Of a DNA stretch of 13,263 nucleotides, positions 5,792-13,263 are shown piece by piece. The notes beneath the pieces were generated by a model. It made no database searches, was not told the DNA's origin, and saw nothing but the letters and a program-made list of their open reading frames with translations. The stretch's first letter is position 1, and every line of letters begins with the position of its first letter. Source of the stretch: Alphaproteobacteria bacterium UBA2966. Its GTDB lineage: Bacteria; Pseudomonadota; Alphaproteobacteria; UBA2966. Both the position numbers and the translations under genes were made by a program. The DNA lies in contig DEBC01000121.1 of NCBI GenBank assembly GCA_002348365.1, positions 1,427-14,689 of the forward strand, read 5' to 3'.

Positions 5792-7339
5792 CTACACGTT
5801 GATTGCCGGATCCGGCGTGCCCTGGTTGATGATCACTGTACGGCTGCGGGTGAAGTGCTCGAGCATGCTCTCCAGCGAACATTCCTTGCCCAGACCGCTC
5901 TGGTTGAGCCCGCCGTAAGCGACATTGGACACCGGCGCCCCGTACTGGTTGACCTGCACCAGTCCGGCCTCGATTTCGTCCACGAACCGCATTGCATGAT
6001 TCAGGTCTCGCGTCCACAGAGTCGCAGCAAGTCCATATTCGGTGTCGTTGGCCCGATTGAGCACGGTGGTGAAGTCGTCCCACTCAAAGACCACGGCCAC
6101 GGGCCCGAAAATCTCTTCCTGAGCGCACGGCGACTCGTGCGGCACCCCCTTGATCAAGGTCGGTTCGAAGAAAAGACCCTTCTGCAGTGCAGGATCGTCC
6201 GGGCGTCCGCCGCCGCAGAGGATCTCGGCGCCCGGCGTTTCCCGTGCAAGTTCCACATACCGGGTGACACGGTCGAACTGCTCCTGCGAGACGATCGTGC
6301 CGATCTCGCTTTCCGGATCGAGAGGGTCGCCGATCTTCAGGTTCTTCATCGCGGCGACGGTCCGCTCGAGGATTTCGTCCGCGACATCCTTGTGCAGAAA
6401 CAGGCGCGATCCGGCGGTACAGGACTGGCCCTGGCGCGAAAACCGCATGCCCGTGATGACGCCCGGAATGGCCAGGTCGAGATCGGCATCGGGCATGACA
6501 ATGTTCGGGCTCTTTCCGCCGAGCTCCAGTGTTACGGGACACAGCTTGTCGGCCGCGTACTGCATGATTTGTCGCCCCACCGGACACGAGCCCGTGAAAG
6601 TGATCTTGCGCACGTCCTTGTGCTCGGCCAGCGGCTTCCCGCATTCCTCGCCGAATCCGGAGATCGTGTTGACTACGCCGGCGGGCAGCACCTGTTGTGC
6701 CAGTTCCGTGCACTTGAGCACCGCAAGCGGTGCCTGTTCCGCGGTTTTCACGACGACCGTATTTCCCGCCACGATGGCAGGCGCGACCTTGCAGGCCCAC
6801 AGCCAGACAGGTGCATTCCACGGGATGATCGCGCCGACGACGCCAATCGGGTCGCGCGTCGTGTAGTGCAGGGTGCCGTCGAGCCAGGGCACCGTATTGC
6901 CCTTCAGCTCGGAGGCGAATCCCGCGAACAAACGCAACACCTCGATGGTTATATCGAGTTCGGGCCGGGCCTGCGTGGTGTATGCATTGCCGTTTTCCAG
7001 CGCCTCGAGCCGGGCGATATCGTCGGCGTGCTCTTCAATGATATCAGCCAGCTTGCGGGTCAGGTCTCCCCGTTCCTTGGCCGTCACTCTTGACCACGAA
7101 CGAAAAGCCTTTTTGGCAACGGCCACGGTGTGGTCGACATCCGCCTCACGGCAGCGGGGCGAGGAGCCGATGACATTGAGCCACGCCGGATTGACGTTCT
7201 CGAACGTCTCGTCTGTGAGAGCAGAGGTGAGCTTGCCGTCGACCACCACCTTGTCCGAAAGGCGGACCGCGTCGTCGTAGGTGGCCTGCACCTCAGGTGC
7301 GAGATCGCCAATGCCCTCGGGAATTTCCTGTACAGACAT
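5792..7339 (-). CDS. NAD(P)-dependent aldehyde dehydrogenase
   Basis: This 515-residue aldehyde dehydrogenase oxidises an aldehyde to a carboxylic acid with NAD(P)+. The oxyanion-hole Asn is 175 (PWNAP), the cofactor Lys 198 (VVVKTAEQAP), the glycine turn FTGSCPVG 248-255, the general-base Glu 272 in LELGGKSPN, and the nucleophile Cys 307 in RQGQSCTAGSR. EEIFGPV follows further on. All catalytic residues are present, and the length is normal with about 20 extra residues at the N-terminus. The set resembles betaine-aldehyde and other broad-range aldehyde dehydrogenases; the exact substrate cannot be read. The ATG at 7339 has GGAGG seven bases upstream. It lies 85 bases after the Dabb gene and before the GMC gene, whose aldehyde product it could take. 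It is distinct in family from the CoA-acylating dehydrogenase at 11688-13124. Confidence 0.93.
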   Translation of the reverse strand: MSVQEIPEGIGDLAPEVQATYDDAVRLSDKVVVDGKLTSALTDETFENVNPAWLNVIGSSPRCREADVDHTVAVAKKAFRSWSRVTAKERGDLTRKLADIIEEHADDIARLEALENGNAYTTQARPELDITIEVLRLFAGFASELKGNTVPWLDGTLHYTTRDPIGVVGAIIPWNAPVWLWACKVAPAIVAGNTVVVKTAEQAPLAVLKCTELAQQVLPAGVVNTISGFGEECGKPLAEHKDVRKITFTGSCPVGRQIMQYAADKLCPVTLELGGKSPNIVMPDADLDLAIPGVITGMRFSRQGQSCTAGSRLFLHKDVADEILERTVAAMKNLKIGDPLDPESEIGTIVSQEQFDRVTRYVELARETPGAEILCGGGRPDDPALQKGLFFEPTLIKGVPHESPCAQEEIFGPVAVVFEWDDFTTVLNRANDTEYGLAATLWTRDLNHAMRFVDEIEAGLVQVNQYGAPVSNVAYGGLNQSGLGKECSLESMLEHFTRSRTVIINQGTPDPAINV

Positions 7340-7424
7340 GTCATGTCCTCCGCTGCTCTACGCCGCTAGCCCGTCCGGATTCACGAGTAACGTCGCTTTG
7401 TTCGTTATCACCCCGATTACCACA

Positions 7425-7721
7425 CTAGCCTGAAAGGTCATAGTGGGCCCGCGCCGCGTTCTCGATGTAGGGGGTGAACGCATTGGCAAAGTCCACGTGC
7501 TTGGGGTGTTCCTGGTAGGCCTGCCAGGCCTCTTCAGATTCAAAGTCGATGACCAGGGCGTAATGGAACGTATCGTCCATCAGAGCCAGATTGGGCCCGA
7601 ATTCGAATCGATGGATACCCGGTACCACGCCGACCAGATCCCGAAAGCCGGCGCCGATGTCATCGACCACATTTTTCGGTGCGTCATCCTTGAAGCGCAC
7701 CATCGTGATCTGTCGCAGCAT
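7425..7721 (-). CDS. Dabb-domain (stress-responsive alpha/beta-barrel) protein
   Basis: This 98-residue protein has the Dabb pattern: an opening strand MLRQITMVRFKDDAP, a helix over about 15-30, a FEFGPN strand near 39-44, a YALVIDFESEEAWQAYQEHP block (54-73) and a closing HVDFANAFTPYI segment. The family forms small ferredoxin-like dimers. Some members are lyases or cyclases in polyketide or olivetolic acid synthesis, but most have no assigned role. Conserved His 72 or 75 in EHPKH could be functional. It starts 15 bases after the ThDP enzyme's stop codon, so the two are almost certainly co-transcribed, and it may act on the same metabolite. The ribosome site is moderate (AGGAAAGG about ten bases upstream). 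Confidence 0.85.
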   Translation of the reverse strand: MLRQITMVRFKDDAPKNVVDDIGAGFRDLVGVVPGIHRFEFGPNLALMDDTFHYALVIDFESEEAWQAYQEHPKHVDFANAFTPYIENAARAHYDLSG

Positions 7722-7736
7722 GGTGTGATGCCTTTC

Positions 7737-9473
7737 CTACTCGATGGACGTCCGCACCCGCATATCGATCAGGCCTTGCGTGACCGGTGACGGAGTGGGC
7801 ATCGATTTGACCTCGATGAAGGCGGGGTCGGAAGTGTCCATCGCCTCGTTGAGAGCCGGCAGGTAGGCGTCCGCCTCGGTAACCACCTGCGCATGGGCGC
7901 CGGCGGACTCGAATATCTTGTAGTAGTCCACGTCACGGAGCTTGGTGGCATAGATCCGCCCGTACATGGCTTTCTGCTGCTCCTGGATCATGCCCCACTG
8001 GGCGTTGTTGGCGACGACCATGGTGACACTGATGCCCCGATCGATTGCCGTTTCCATCGGTGTGAACCCTGGGGCCAGGCCGAGGGACCCGTCCCCGGTG
8101 ATCAGCACGACTCGCGAATCTGGCTTGGCGAGCTGCATGGCTGTGGCGAATGCCGGTCCGGTTCCCATCTGTTCCCACGGACCTGGGGCGAAGATGCCTC
8201 CGACTTTACGTCCTTCCATTGCCCAGGCGTTGATCGCGATCTCTCCCCAGCAGGCGATGTCTCCCCCATCCAGGACGAGGATGTCCTCTTCGCCGAGGGT
8301 CATCAGGGTGTCATAGGTGATCCGCATGGGATGGACCCGGCCGTCCTTTTGCTCCAGGAATTGCCGGTATTCAGACACGCTCTCGCTGCGGCTCTGGCGC
8401 AGGCGGGACACCCAGGTGCCGTCCGCCGCCGGTACATTCCTGCCCTTGTGGAGACACTGGATGAACATCTTGAGGTCGGCGCAAATACGCTCGTCCGCTA
8501 ACATGTTGTCGCTGAGTTCGCGCGCCGTGGCGTTGACGGTGATCATCCGGGTGTCTGGATTGATCAACGGCGCCTCGCCGAAGTTGAGCGGGAAATCGAG
8601 CTTGGCGCCCAGCAGTATGAGTAAGTCACACTCTTCCCCGATAAGACGCGAGCATGTGTTCTGGTAATAGTCCAGCAGCCCCATGGCCATGGGATGGGAC
8701 TGATTCATGGCTTTCACGTAGGTGAAGGCGCCGAAAACCGGAATGTTGGCGGCGGCGGCAAATTCTTCAAGGTCCTTTTCGGCGTCGCTGCTCCACAATC
8801 CCTGGCCGGCGACGATGGCCGGCTTCTTGGCCTCCTGAAGCGCCGTCTCAACGAGCTTCAGGTCCTCCGCATTCGGATAGGGGCGGTGGATCTTGCGCCG
8901 CGAGGCGTCAAAGTCGCGGGCGCCCTTCGGCGGCTCGGCGTCAATTTGCTTGGTGAAGATGAAGTTGGTTGGGATGGTTAGTTGCACCGGCCCTGACGGT
9001 TGGTTGGTGGCGATGTCGTATGCCTTGTCGAAGAACCAGCCAATGCGACCTGGCTCATTCACTTCGATGGAATACTTGGTCATGCATTTCACGACCTCAG
9101 CCTGGGGCAGCTCCTTGAAGCCGTGATTGTCGAAATTGTGGGAGTTGCCGGAGATACCGATGAAAATGACCGGATCGCCGGCGAAATGGGCCTCGGCAAC
9201 GGCAGAGACGTAATTGGTGAATCCGCTGGGCTCCGCCAGGCAGACCTGTACTTCGCGCGTCATGCGGGCGGTCGCGGTCGCTAGGAAGCCGGCCTCCATC
9301 TCGCTACGTGCGGCAACGATGTCGATGTCGTAATCCTGGCAACCAATGAGTGCCGGATTGATGAAGCCACCACAGAGGGCGAAGATACGGTCGATTCCTT
9401 TGGCCTTGATGGCGCGGGCCAGCATGTGGCCGCCGGCGATCTTTCCCTCAGGTGCCTTGCTGATATCGTTCAT
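7737..9473 (-). CDS. Thiamine-diphosphate-dependent enzyme (acetolactate synthase/decarboxylase-like)
   Basis: This 578-residue ThDP enzyme has the three-domain plan of acetolactate synthase, oxalyl-CoA decarboxylase and benzaldehyde lyase. The N-terminal PYR domain (about 12-175) has the probable activating Glu 58 in RSEMEAGF, where most members read His-Glu. The central domain (about 200-340) begins near KKPAIVAGQG. The C-terminal PP domain has the Mg/ThDP motif from GDGS (460-463) to NN (489-490). It therefore makes or breaks a C-C bond next to a carbonyl. The text does not look like Xsc (sulfoacetaldehyde acetyltransferase) or a true IlvB, and no small regulatory subunit is adjacent. A 2-oxoacid decarboxylase or a 2-hydroxyacyl-CoA lyase-like role would fit the neighbours, which handle aldehydes and acyl-CoA. 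The ATG at 9473 has GGGAGG six bases upstream. It heads the ThDP-Dabb-ALDH run. Confidence 0.9.
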   Translation of the reverse strand: MNDISKAPEGKIAGGHMLARAIKAKGIDRIFALCGGFINPALIGCQDYDIDIVAARSEMEAGFLATATARMTREVQVCLAEPSGFTNYVSAVAEAHFAGDPVIFIGISGNSHNFDNHGFKELPQAEVVKCMTKYSIEVNEPGRIGWFFDKAYDIATNQPSGPVQLTIPTNFIFTKQIDAEPPKGARDFDASRRKIHRPYPNAEDLKLVETALQEAKKPAIVAGQGLWSSDAEKDLEEFAAAANIPVFGAFTYVKAMNQSHPMAMGLLDYYQNTCSRLIGEECDLLILLGAKLDFPLNFGEAPLINPDTRMITVNATARELSDNMLADERICADLKMFIQCLHKGRNVPAADGTWVSRLRQSRSESVSEYRQFLEQKDGRVHPMRITYDTLMTLGEEDILVLDGGDIACWGEIAINAWAMEGRKVGGIFAPGPWEQMGTGPAFATAMQLAKPDSRVVLITGDGSLGLAPGFTPMETAIDRGISVTMVVANNAQWGMIQEQQKAMYGRIYATKLRDVDYYKIFESAGAHAQVVTEADAYLPALNEAMDTSDPAFIEVKSMPTPSPVTQGLIDMRVRTSIE

Positions 9474-9655
9474 GACGTTCCTCCCAAACTTTGATGTCCG
9501 CCGTTTCTGATTTTGCGATGCTCACGCCTTCCGCGGTGACGCCTGCGGAACCGATGACCGTCAGGGCGGTGCCCTGCGATTATGTCTTCAACTAACGGTT
9601 CACGAGCTACGTTGAGTTGAGAATACAACTGAACGGATTCTTGCACGCTGACCGG
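9474..9655 (-). promoter_or_regulatory. Spacer with three hairpins upstream of the ThDP enzyme gene
   Basis: This 182-base gap separates the acyl-CoA ligase pair from the ThDP gene and is the longest gap in this leftward cluster. It holds TTCCGC/GCGGAA with a ten-base loop (9529-9550), CAGGGC-GGT-GCCCTG (9562-9576) and a nine-pair stem with one mismatch, GTTGAGTTG/CAACTGAAC (9611-9634). The palindrome TGACCGGTCA (9649-9658) overlaps the ligase alpha stop codon. None is followed by a T-run, so I read this as a likely promoter or operator region rather than a clear terminator. No riboswitch class is recognised. Confidence 0.4.
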
Positions 9656-10546
9656 TCAACTGGCCATAGCCGCTCTCATGGCTTCGCCCATCTGTGAGGG
9701 CATGTCCAGCACGACAGCACCGGCCTTCTCCAGCGCGCTCCGTTTCGACTGATAGGTGCCCTTGTTGCCCATCACGATGGCGCCGGCATGGCCCATCTTG
9801 CGTCCCGCAGGTGACGCGCCGCCTGCAATGAAGGCCACGACCGGCTTCGACATGGTCGCGATAAATTCGGAGGCATCTTCCTCGGCGGTGCCGCCGATCT
9901 CACCGACCAGAACAACGGCATCGGTTCCCGGATCCTCTTCGAGCGCCTGCAGCGCCTCGATCGTTGTGGTGCCGAGAATGGGATCTCCACCGAGCCCCAG
10001 TACGGTTGATTGACCCAGTCCCGCCTGAACCAGGTTCAGGCAGGCGAGTGTGCCGAGACTGCCGCTGCGGCTGACCACGCCGACCCGGCCGGGTCGGCAG
10101 ATGCCTTCTTCCCAGGCCGGCATGATTCCGACGAACGTCTCTCCCGGTGTGACCAGGCCTGCCGTGTTGGGTCCCATGATGCGCGTGTTGGAGTCCTTCG
10201 CCGCTGCCATAAAGTACATGACGTCCTGGGTCGGGATGTGCTCGGTGAGGACCACGAGAAGGCGCACACCGGCCTCGATTGCATCCAGCGCCGCGGCCTT
10301 GGCTGCCATCGGCGGGATGAACATGACGGCAACATCGATTTCGGTCTCCTTAGCCGCCGCGACGGCGCTTTCGAAGACCGGCAGGCCGAGGAACTCTTCA
10401 CCTGCCCGTTTCGGGTTCACGCCGCCGACGACCTTGGCGCCATACTCCTGCATGCGCTCGGCCCAAAAGCTGCCCTGGCGACCCGTAATACCCTGGACCA
10501 GCATGCGGTCGGGCGCACGCACGATCATGCCGCTGAGATCGCTCAT
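9656..10546 (-). CDS. ADP-forming acyl-CoA ligase, alpha subunit (SucD-like)
   Basis: This 296-residue protein is homologous to succinyl-CoA synthetase alpha and close to its usual length. The CoA-binding Rossmann domain has the phosphate loop GITGRQGSF (19-27) and GGVNPKRAG (41-49). The ligase domain carries the phosphohistidine His 253 in RKMGHAGAIV, the family's phosphoenzyme residue, with the helix GNKGTYQSKRSAL after it. Together with the beta subunit it interconverts a carboxylic acid, CoA and ATP with an acyl-CoA, ADP and phosphate. The same architecture serves succinate, malate (MtkAB) and sulfoacetate ligases, so the acid is not fixed by homology. No TCA-cycle gene is nearby, whereas a SauS-like acylating dehydrogenase lies in the same unit, which favours a catabolic role. 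Its ATG overlaps the beta subunit's stop codon (ATGA), so translation is probably coupled for equal amounts. Confidence 0.9.
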   Translation of the reverse strand: MSDLSGMIVRAPDRMLVQGITGRQGSFWAERMQEYGAKVVGGVNPKRAGEEFLGLPVFESAVAAAKETEIDVAVMFIPPMAAKAAALDAIEAGVRLLVVLTEHIPTQDVMYFMAAAKDSNTRIMGPNTAGLVTPGETFVGIMPAWEEGICRPGRVGVVSRSGSLGTLACLNLVQAGLGQSTVLGLGGDPILGTTTIEALQALEEDPGTDAVVLVGEIGGTAEEDASEFIATMSKPVVAFIAGGASPAGRKMGHAGAIVMGNKGTYQSKRSALEKAGAVVLDMPSQMGEAMRAAMAS

Positions 10547-11667
10547 TTCGCCGCCTCGATCGCCGCTTGCACGGCTTCGTCCATGGTTGGGAACGGCTCC
10601 ATCTTCAATCGCTCGCGGACGATGGGCACGGCTTCCTTCGACCCCGTGCCGTGGATGGAGAAGAATACAGGAATATCGGGTTTGAGCTCTTCCCAGGCGC
10701 TGACGACCCCTTCCGTCATCACGTCGGTTCGGGCGAAGGCGCCACAGAAGTTGACCACGAGGGTCTTCACCTTGGGATTTGAGAGCACCAGATCCAGTGC
10801 CGGCGTCGCCAGAGTGTAGGACTGGCCTCCGATCTCCAGGAAATTGGCTGGGTTGCCTCCGTAGTGCCTCACGGCGTCCATGGTGGTCATGGTGAGTCCG
10901 GCGCCGTTGGCGAGAATGCCGATTTCGCCGTCGAGTTCGATATACGTCAGACCCAGTTCGCGTCCGCGTGCCTCAAGGTCAGTCAGCTTATCGGGAACGC
11001 CTGCACCGGTGATGTCTTCCTGCCGCGCCTTCGACAGGTCATCGAGGGTGAACTTGCAGTCGAGGGCGACGACCCCTCCGTCCGCGGTGATGGCCAGCGG
11101 ATTGATCTCGACCAGCTCCGCATCTCGCGACCGCCACACGTCGTAGAGACGCACGAGAACATCCGCTACGGCGTCCTGCACATCGCCGAGGTCGAGGCCT
11201 TCCAGTACGGCTGTAGCGCCAGCCGAATCGAAACCCTGCCGAATATCGACGATGAGGCGGCGAACCGCGTCCGCGTCATGAGCGGCCGCCTCCTCGATAT
11301 CCATCCCGCCGAGCGTCGAGAACAAGACCAGGGGGCCCTTGCTCGCGGTGTCATTGAGCACGGCGGCATAGAGTTCGCGGGAGATATCTGCCTGTTCCTC
11401 GACGAGCACGCGCTCGACCGTATGTTCACCGATCGTCATGCCGAGGATGTCGCGCGCCGCCTCCTGTGCCTCGGCCGGGTCGACCGCGGGCTTGATGCCA
11501 CCCGCCTTGCCGCGTTTTCCGGTAGGGACCTGAGCTTTCACGACGACGGGACCCAATGAACCGGCCGCTTTCGCTGCCTGTTCAGGCGTTGTCGCGGTCT
11601 GCCCGCGTGGGATGGCAATTCCGGCGGCCGCTAGTAGCGGCTTCGCCGCGTGTTCCTCAAAATCCAT
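10543..11667 (-). CDS. ADP-forming acyl-CoA ligase, beta subunit (SucC-like, ATP-grasp)
   Basis: This is a 374-residue beta subunit, slightly shorter than E. coli SucC (388). It begins MDFEEHAAKPLLAAAGI, the usual opening of this family. The ATP-grasp part has VVVKAQVPTGKRGKAGG (41-57), where Lys 44 should contact the nucleotide, and the metal-site segment ELVEINPL (184-191). The C-terminal ligase domain has GGNPANFLEIGG (270-281) and a CGAFARTD strand near 308-315. It partners with the SucD-like alpha subunit. It lies 20 bases after the acylating dehydrogenase gene, so the three form one operon. The ATG at 11667 has no convincing ribosome site; it may rely on reinitiation from the gene upstream. 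Malate-CoA ligase, succinyl-CoA synthetase and sulfoacetate-CoA ligase are the alternatives; context leans away from the TCA cycle. Confidence 0.9.
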   Translation of the reverse strand: MDFEEHAAKPLLAAAGIAIPRGQTATTPEQAAKAAGSLGPVVVKAQVPTGKRGKAGGIKPAVDPAEAQEAARDILGMTIGEHTVERVLVEEQADISRELYAAVLNDTASKGPLVLFSTLGGMDIEEAAAHDADAVRRLIVDIRQGFDSAGATAVLEGLDLGDVQDAVADVLVRLYDVWRSRDAELVEINPLAITADGGVVALDCKFTLDDLSKARQEDITGAGVPDKLTDLEARGRELGLTYIELDGEIGILANGAGLTMTTMDAVRHYGGNPANFLEIGGQSYTLATPALDLVLSNPKVKTLVVNFCGAFARTDVMTEGVVSAWEELKPDIPVFFSIHGTGSKEAVPIVRERLKMEPFPTMDEAVQAAIEAAK

Positions 11668-11687
11668 TGTGAGTTAGTTCGATAAGA

Positions 11688-13124
11688 TCACTGGCCGTGG
11701 CGGGCGAAATAGGTGCCGAACAGGTCCTCTTCCTTGGGCGTTTCATCAGGGATCACTGTCGAGAGATGCGTGACGTTGATGAAGTTCCGATAGTTGAGGT
11801 TCTCGGTAATTGAATTGCCGCCCCAGGTTCCGCAGCCCATGCTGAGCGTGAAGTTGAGGCCATTGTCGAAAGCTCCGCCATTGCCGATGGCATGGGCCTG
11901 ATTGACGAGGACGCGAACGACGTCGAGTTCCTCGGCGAGCTTTCGCATGCGGCCCGAATCGGTCGAATGTAAACCGCATGAATGCCCAGCTCCTTGATAG
12001 GCAAGAATGCCCCGGACGACCTCGATGGCGTCATCGAAATCCTTGGCCCGGTAGATGGTGAGGGCGAGCGATAGTTTTTCACCCGAGAAGGGGTAGTCCT
12101 TGCCGGCACCCGTCTCTTCGACGAGGAAGAATCTTGCTTTCTTCGCTTCCTCCGGCAGGCCCGTTATCTCGGCAAATACGTCAGGGTCTTTTGCGATGAC
12201 GTGGCGGTTGAGTTTCCCATCAACCCACAAGTTGTCCTGAATCTTTTGCTTCTCGTCCGCGTCCGCGAGATAGCCACCCTCCGCTTCCAAGGCGGCGATG
12301 GCCGCGTCATACGCCTTATCCACGATGATGATGGCGTTTTCGGACGAGCACGAGGTGGCGTTGTCGAAGGTCTTGGAAAGTCGGATCTTTGCCGCCGCGT
12401 CAGCGAAGTCGGCGGTTTCATCGATGATCACGGGCGCATTGCCAAGACCGACCCCGATGGCGGGCTTGCCGCTGCTGTAGGCGCGGCGCACGTTGTCCTG
12501 CGAACCCGTCACGACCACGAGGTCTGAGGCATCCATCAGCTTCTGCGTCAGAGACTTGGATACGCGTGGCAGGACCTGAACGAGGTCCTTGGGATGGCCG
12601 GCGCGGGCGAGTTCAGCTCGCATCATCTCGGCAACGCCCGCCGTCGCTGAAAGGCCGGCGGGAGAGGGGGCGAGAACAACGGCATTGCGGCCCTTGACCG
12701 CAAGCATCGACTTGTTGACCGGCGTGGCTGCGGGATTGGTTGAAGGGCAAACCGCTGCGATGATCCCGACGGGCTTGGCATATTTGACGAGTCCCCGGTC
12801 GGGAAGTTCCTCGATGATCCCAACAGTCCGGGCATCCTCACGCAGAAGGTCGCGCAGCGTGCCGAACGTCTTTCGACGGTTCTTGGTAATTTTATCTTCG
12901 ACGTTACCGAGTCCGGTATCGCGAACGGCAGTTTCCGCCAGTTCCCGAGCGCGTTCGGGTTTGTAGATTGCCCAGGCAAGGGCGGTGACCGCATCGTTTA
13001 CGGCTTCCTGATCCGCATCTGCAAAGGCATCCATTGCGGCACGCCCATTGGCGATCAATTCCGCGATGATCGCATCCTCTTGGGCATTCTGATCAACGGC
13101 GGGTGCAGCTTCCTTCAGCGCCAT
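11688..13124 (-). CDS. CoA-acylating aldehyde dehydrogenase, most like sulfoacetaldehyde dehydrogenase SauS
   Basis: This is a 478-residue member of the acetaldehyde dehydrogenase (acylating) branch of the ALDH superfamily. Family motifs are KPVGIIAAVCPSTNPAATPV (117-136), KGRNAVVLAPSPAG (144-157), the glycine-rich TGSQDNVRRAYSSGKP (206-221), the nucleophile Cys 259 in NATSCSSEN, PFSGEKLS and the late HSCGLHS motif. It interconverts an aldehyde plus CoA plus NAD(P)+ with an acyl-CoA. From memory the pattern through CPSTNP, KTFDNATSCSSEN and the SMGCGTWGGNS end is closest to SauS (sulfoacetaldehyde to sulfoacetyl-CoA), rather than AdhE, EutE or MhpF, but substrate specificity is not proven. 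It is first in an operon with the two ligase subunits, so the acyl-CoA formed could be turned into acid and ATP. The ATG at 13124 has AAGGA about eight bases upstream. Confidence 0.88.
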   Translation of the reverse strand: MALKEAAPAVDQNAQEDAIIAELIANGRAAMDAFADADQEAVNDAVTALAWAIYKPERARELAETAVRDTGLGNVEDKITKNRRKTFGTLRDLLREDARTVGIIEELPDRGLVKYAKPVGIIAAVCPSTNPAATPVNKSMLAVKGRNAVVLAPSPAGLSATAGVAEMMRAELARAGHPKDLVQVLPRVSKSLTQKLMDASDLVVVTGSQDNVRRAYSSGKPAIGVGLGNAPVIIDETADFADAAAKIRLSKTFDNATSCSSENAIIIVDKAYDAAIAALEAEGGYLADADEKQKIQDNLWVDGKLNRHVIAKDPDVFAEITGLPEEAKKARFFLVEETGAGKDYPFSGEKLSLALTIYRAKDFDDAIEVVRGILAYQGAGHSCGLHSTDSGRMRKLAEELDVVRVLVNQAHAIGNGGAFDNGLNFTLSMGCGTWGGNSITENLNYRNFINVTHLSTVIPDETPKEEDLFGTYFARHGQ

Positions 13125-13263
13125 GAAGTCGTTCCTTGTCGGTCTGATCGTTTCGAGGAGATGTAGAAATATCCCGCTGAGGCGCTGACAGCAAGTGGGT
13201 GCGGCATCTCACGAAAGCCGGTGTGATTGTTCCGTGATAAACGGGTAGGATCGTTGCGTGCTG
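13125..13263 (-). promoter_or_regulatory. Presumed promoter region of the acylating dehydrogenase-ligase operon
   Basis: No gene is visible in the last 139 bases, which lie upstream of the leftward operon. A weak promoter-like pair on the minus strand, TTGCTG (13194-13189) and TATTTC (13171-13166), has the ideal 17-base spacing but only about half the consensus bases. No clear operator palindrome is seen before the window ends. Confidence 0.25.

Noticed and set aside
6084..6821. Minus-strand 245-residue ORF in another frame inside the aldehyde dehydrogenase gene
   Set aside because: It is a frame shadow of the catalytic domain, with the Arg/Gly/His-rich composition typical of such shadows.
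5855..7093. Plus-strand ORF of 412 residues opposite the aldehyde dehydrogenase
   Set aside because: Long antisense frames are expected in GC-rich codon usage. The translation is low-complexity, rich in Arg and His, and matches no family, while the minus frame has every ALDH motif.
7737..9473. Sulfoacetaldehyde acetyltransferase (Xsc) as the identity of the ThDP enzyme
   Set aside because: The neighbours made this tempting, but the N-terminal domain lacks the Xsc-like text around the glutamate (His-Glu-Gln and the Gly-Tyr-Ala-Arg segment), so only the superfamily is called.
9656..11667. Housekeeping succinyl-CoA synthetase sucCD
   Set aside because: The fold is the same, but no TCA-cycle gene (mdh, sucA, sucB) is adjacent, and the operon partner is a CoA-acylating aldehyde dehydrogenase.

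Overview
The window is GC-rich and densely packed with metabolic genes, nearly all on the minus strand. Gene style, GC-rich hairpin repeats and the mix of families suggest a free-living alphaproteobacterium (Rhodospirillales-like). That is an inference, because no rRNA or marker gene is present. I saw no tRNA, rRNA, CRISPR array, transposase or phage gene.

Left part (1-3377). A plus-strand SDR gene meets, tail to tail, a minus-strand run of three genes: a GrdB/PrdB-like protein, a tautomerase and a Crp/Fnr-type regulator. The key observation is that the first of these is one 433-residue selenoprotein gene (3377 to 2076) read through an in-frame UGA at 2918-2916. The UGA lies in a Cys-Pro-Val-Sec-Pro-Arg-Cys motif and is followed by a GC-only hairpin placed like a bacterial SECIS. 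Ordinary gene calling would split this gene in two.

Middle (3378-4053). A very AT-rich divergent promoter region (about 18% GC over 130 bases by hand count) carries short repeated motifs. It is followed by a broken second tautomerase gene (plus strand, one frameshift and one internal stop). A strong hairpin overlaps the stop codons of both this pseudogene and the convergent GMC gene.

Right part (4041-13124). All genes read leftward. The first group, from the right, is a CoA-acylating aldehyde dehydrogenase most like sulfoacetaldehyde dehydrogenase SauS, then the beta and alpha subunits of an ADP-forming acyl-CoA ligase of the SucCD type, coupled by an ATGA overlap. A 182-base gap with three small hairpins precedes a second group: an orphan thiamine-diphosphate (ThDP) enzyme, a small Dabb protein, an NAD(P)-dependent aldehyde dehydrogenase and, after a repeat-filled gap, a GMC flavoprotein alcohol dehydrogenase.

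Together the right part looks like a catabolic cluster: alcohol to aldehyde (GMC), aldehyde to acid (ALDH) or aldehyde to acyl-CoA to acid plus ATP (SauS-like plus ligase), with a ThDP lyase or decarboxylase feeding or draining the aldehyde. A C2-sulfonate substrate is one reasonable guess but is not proven by the sequence.
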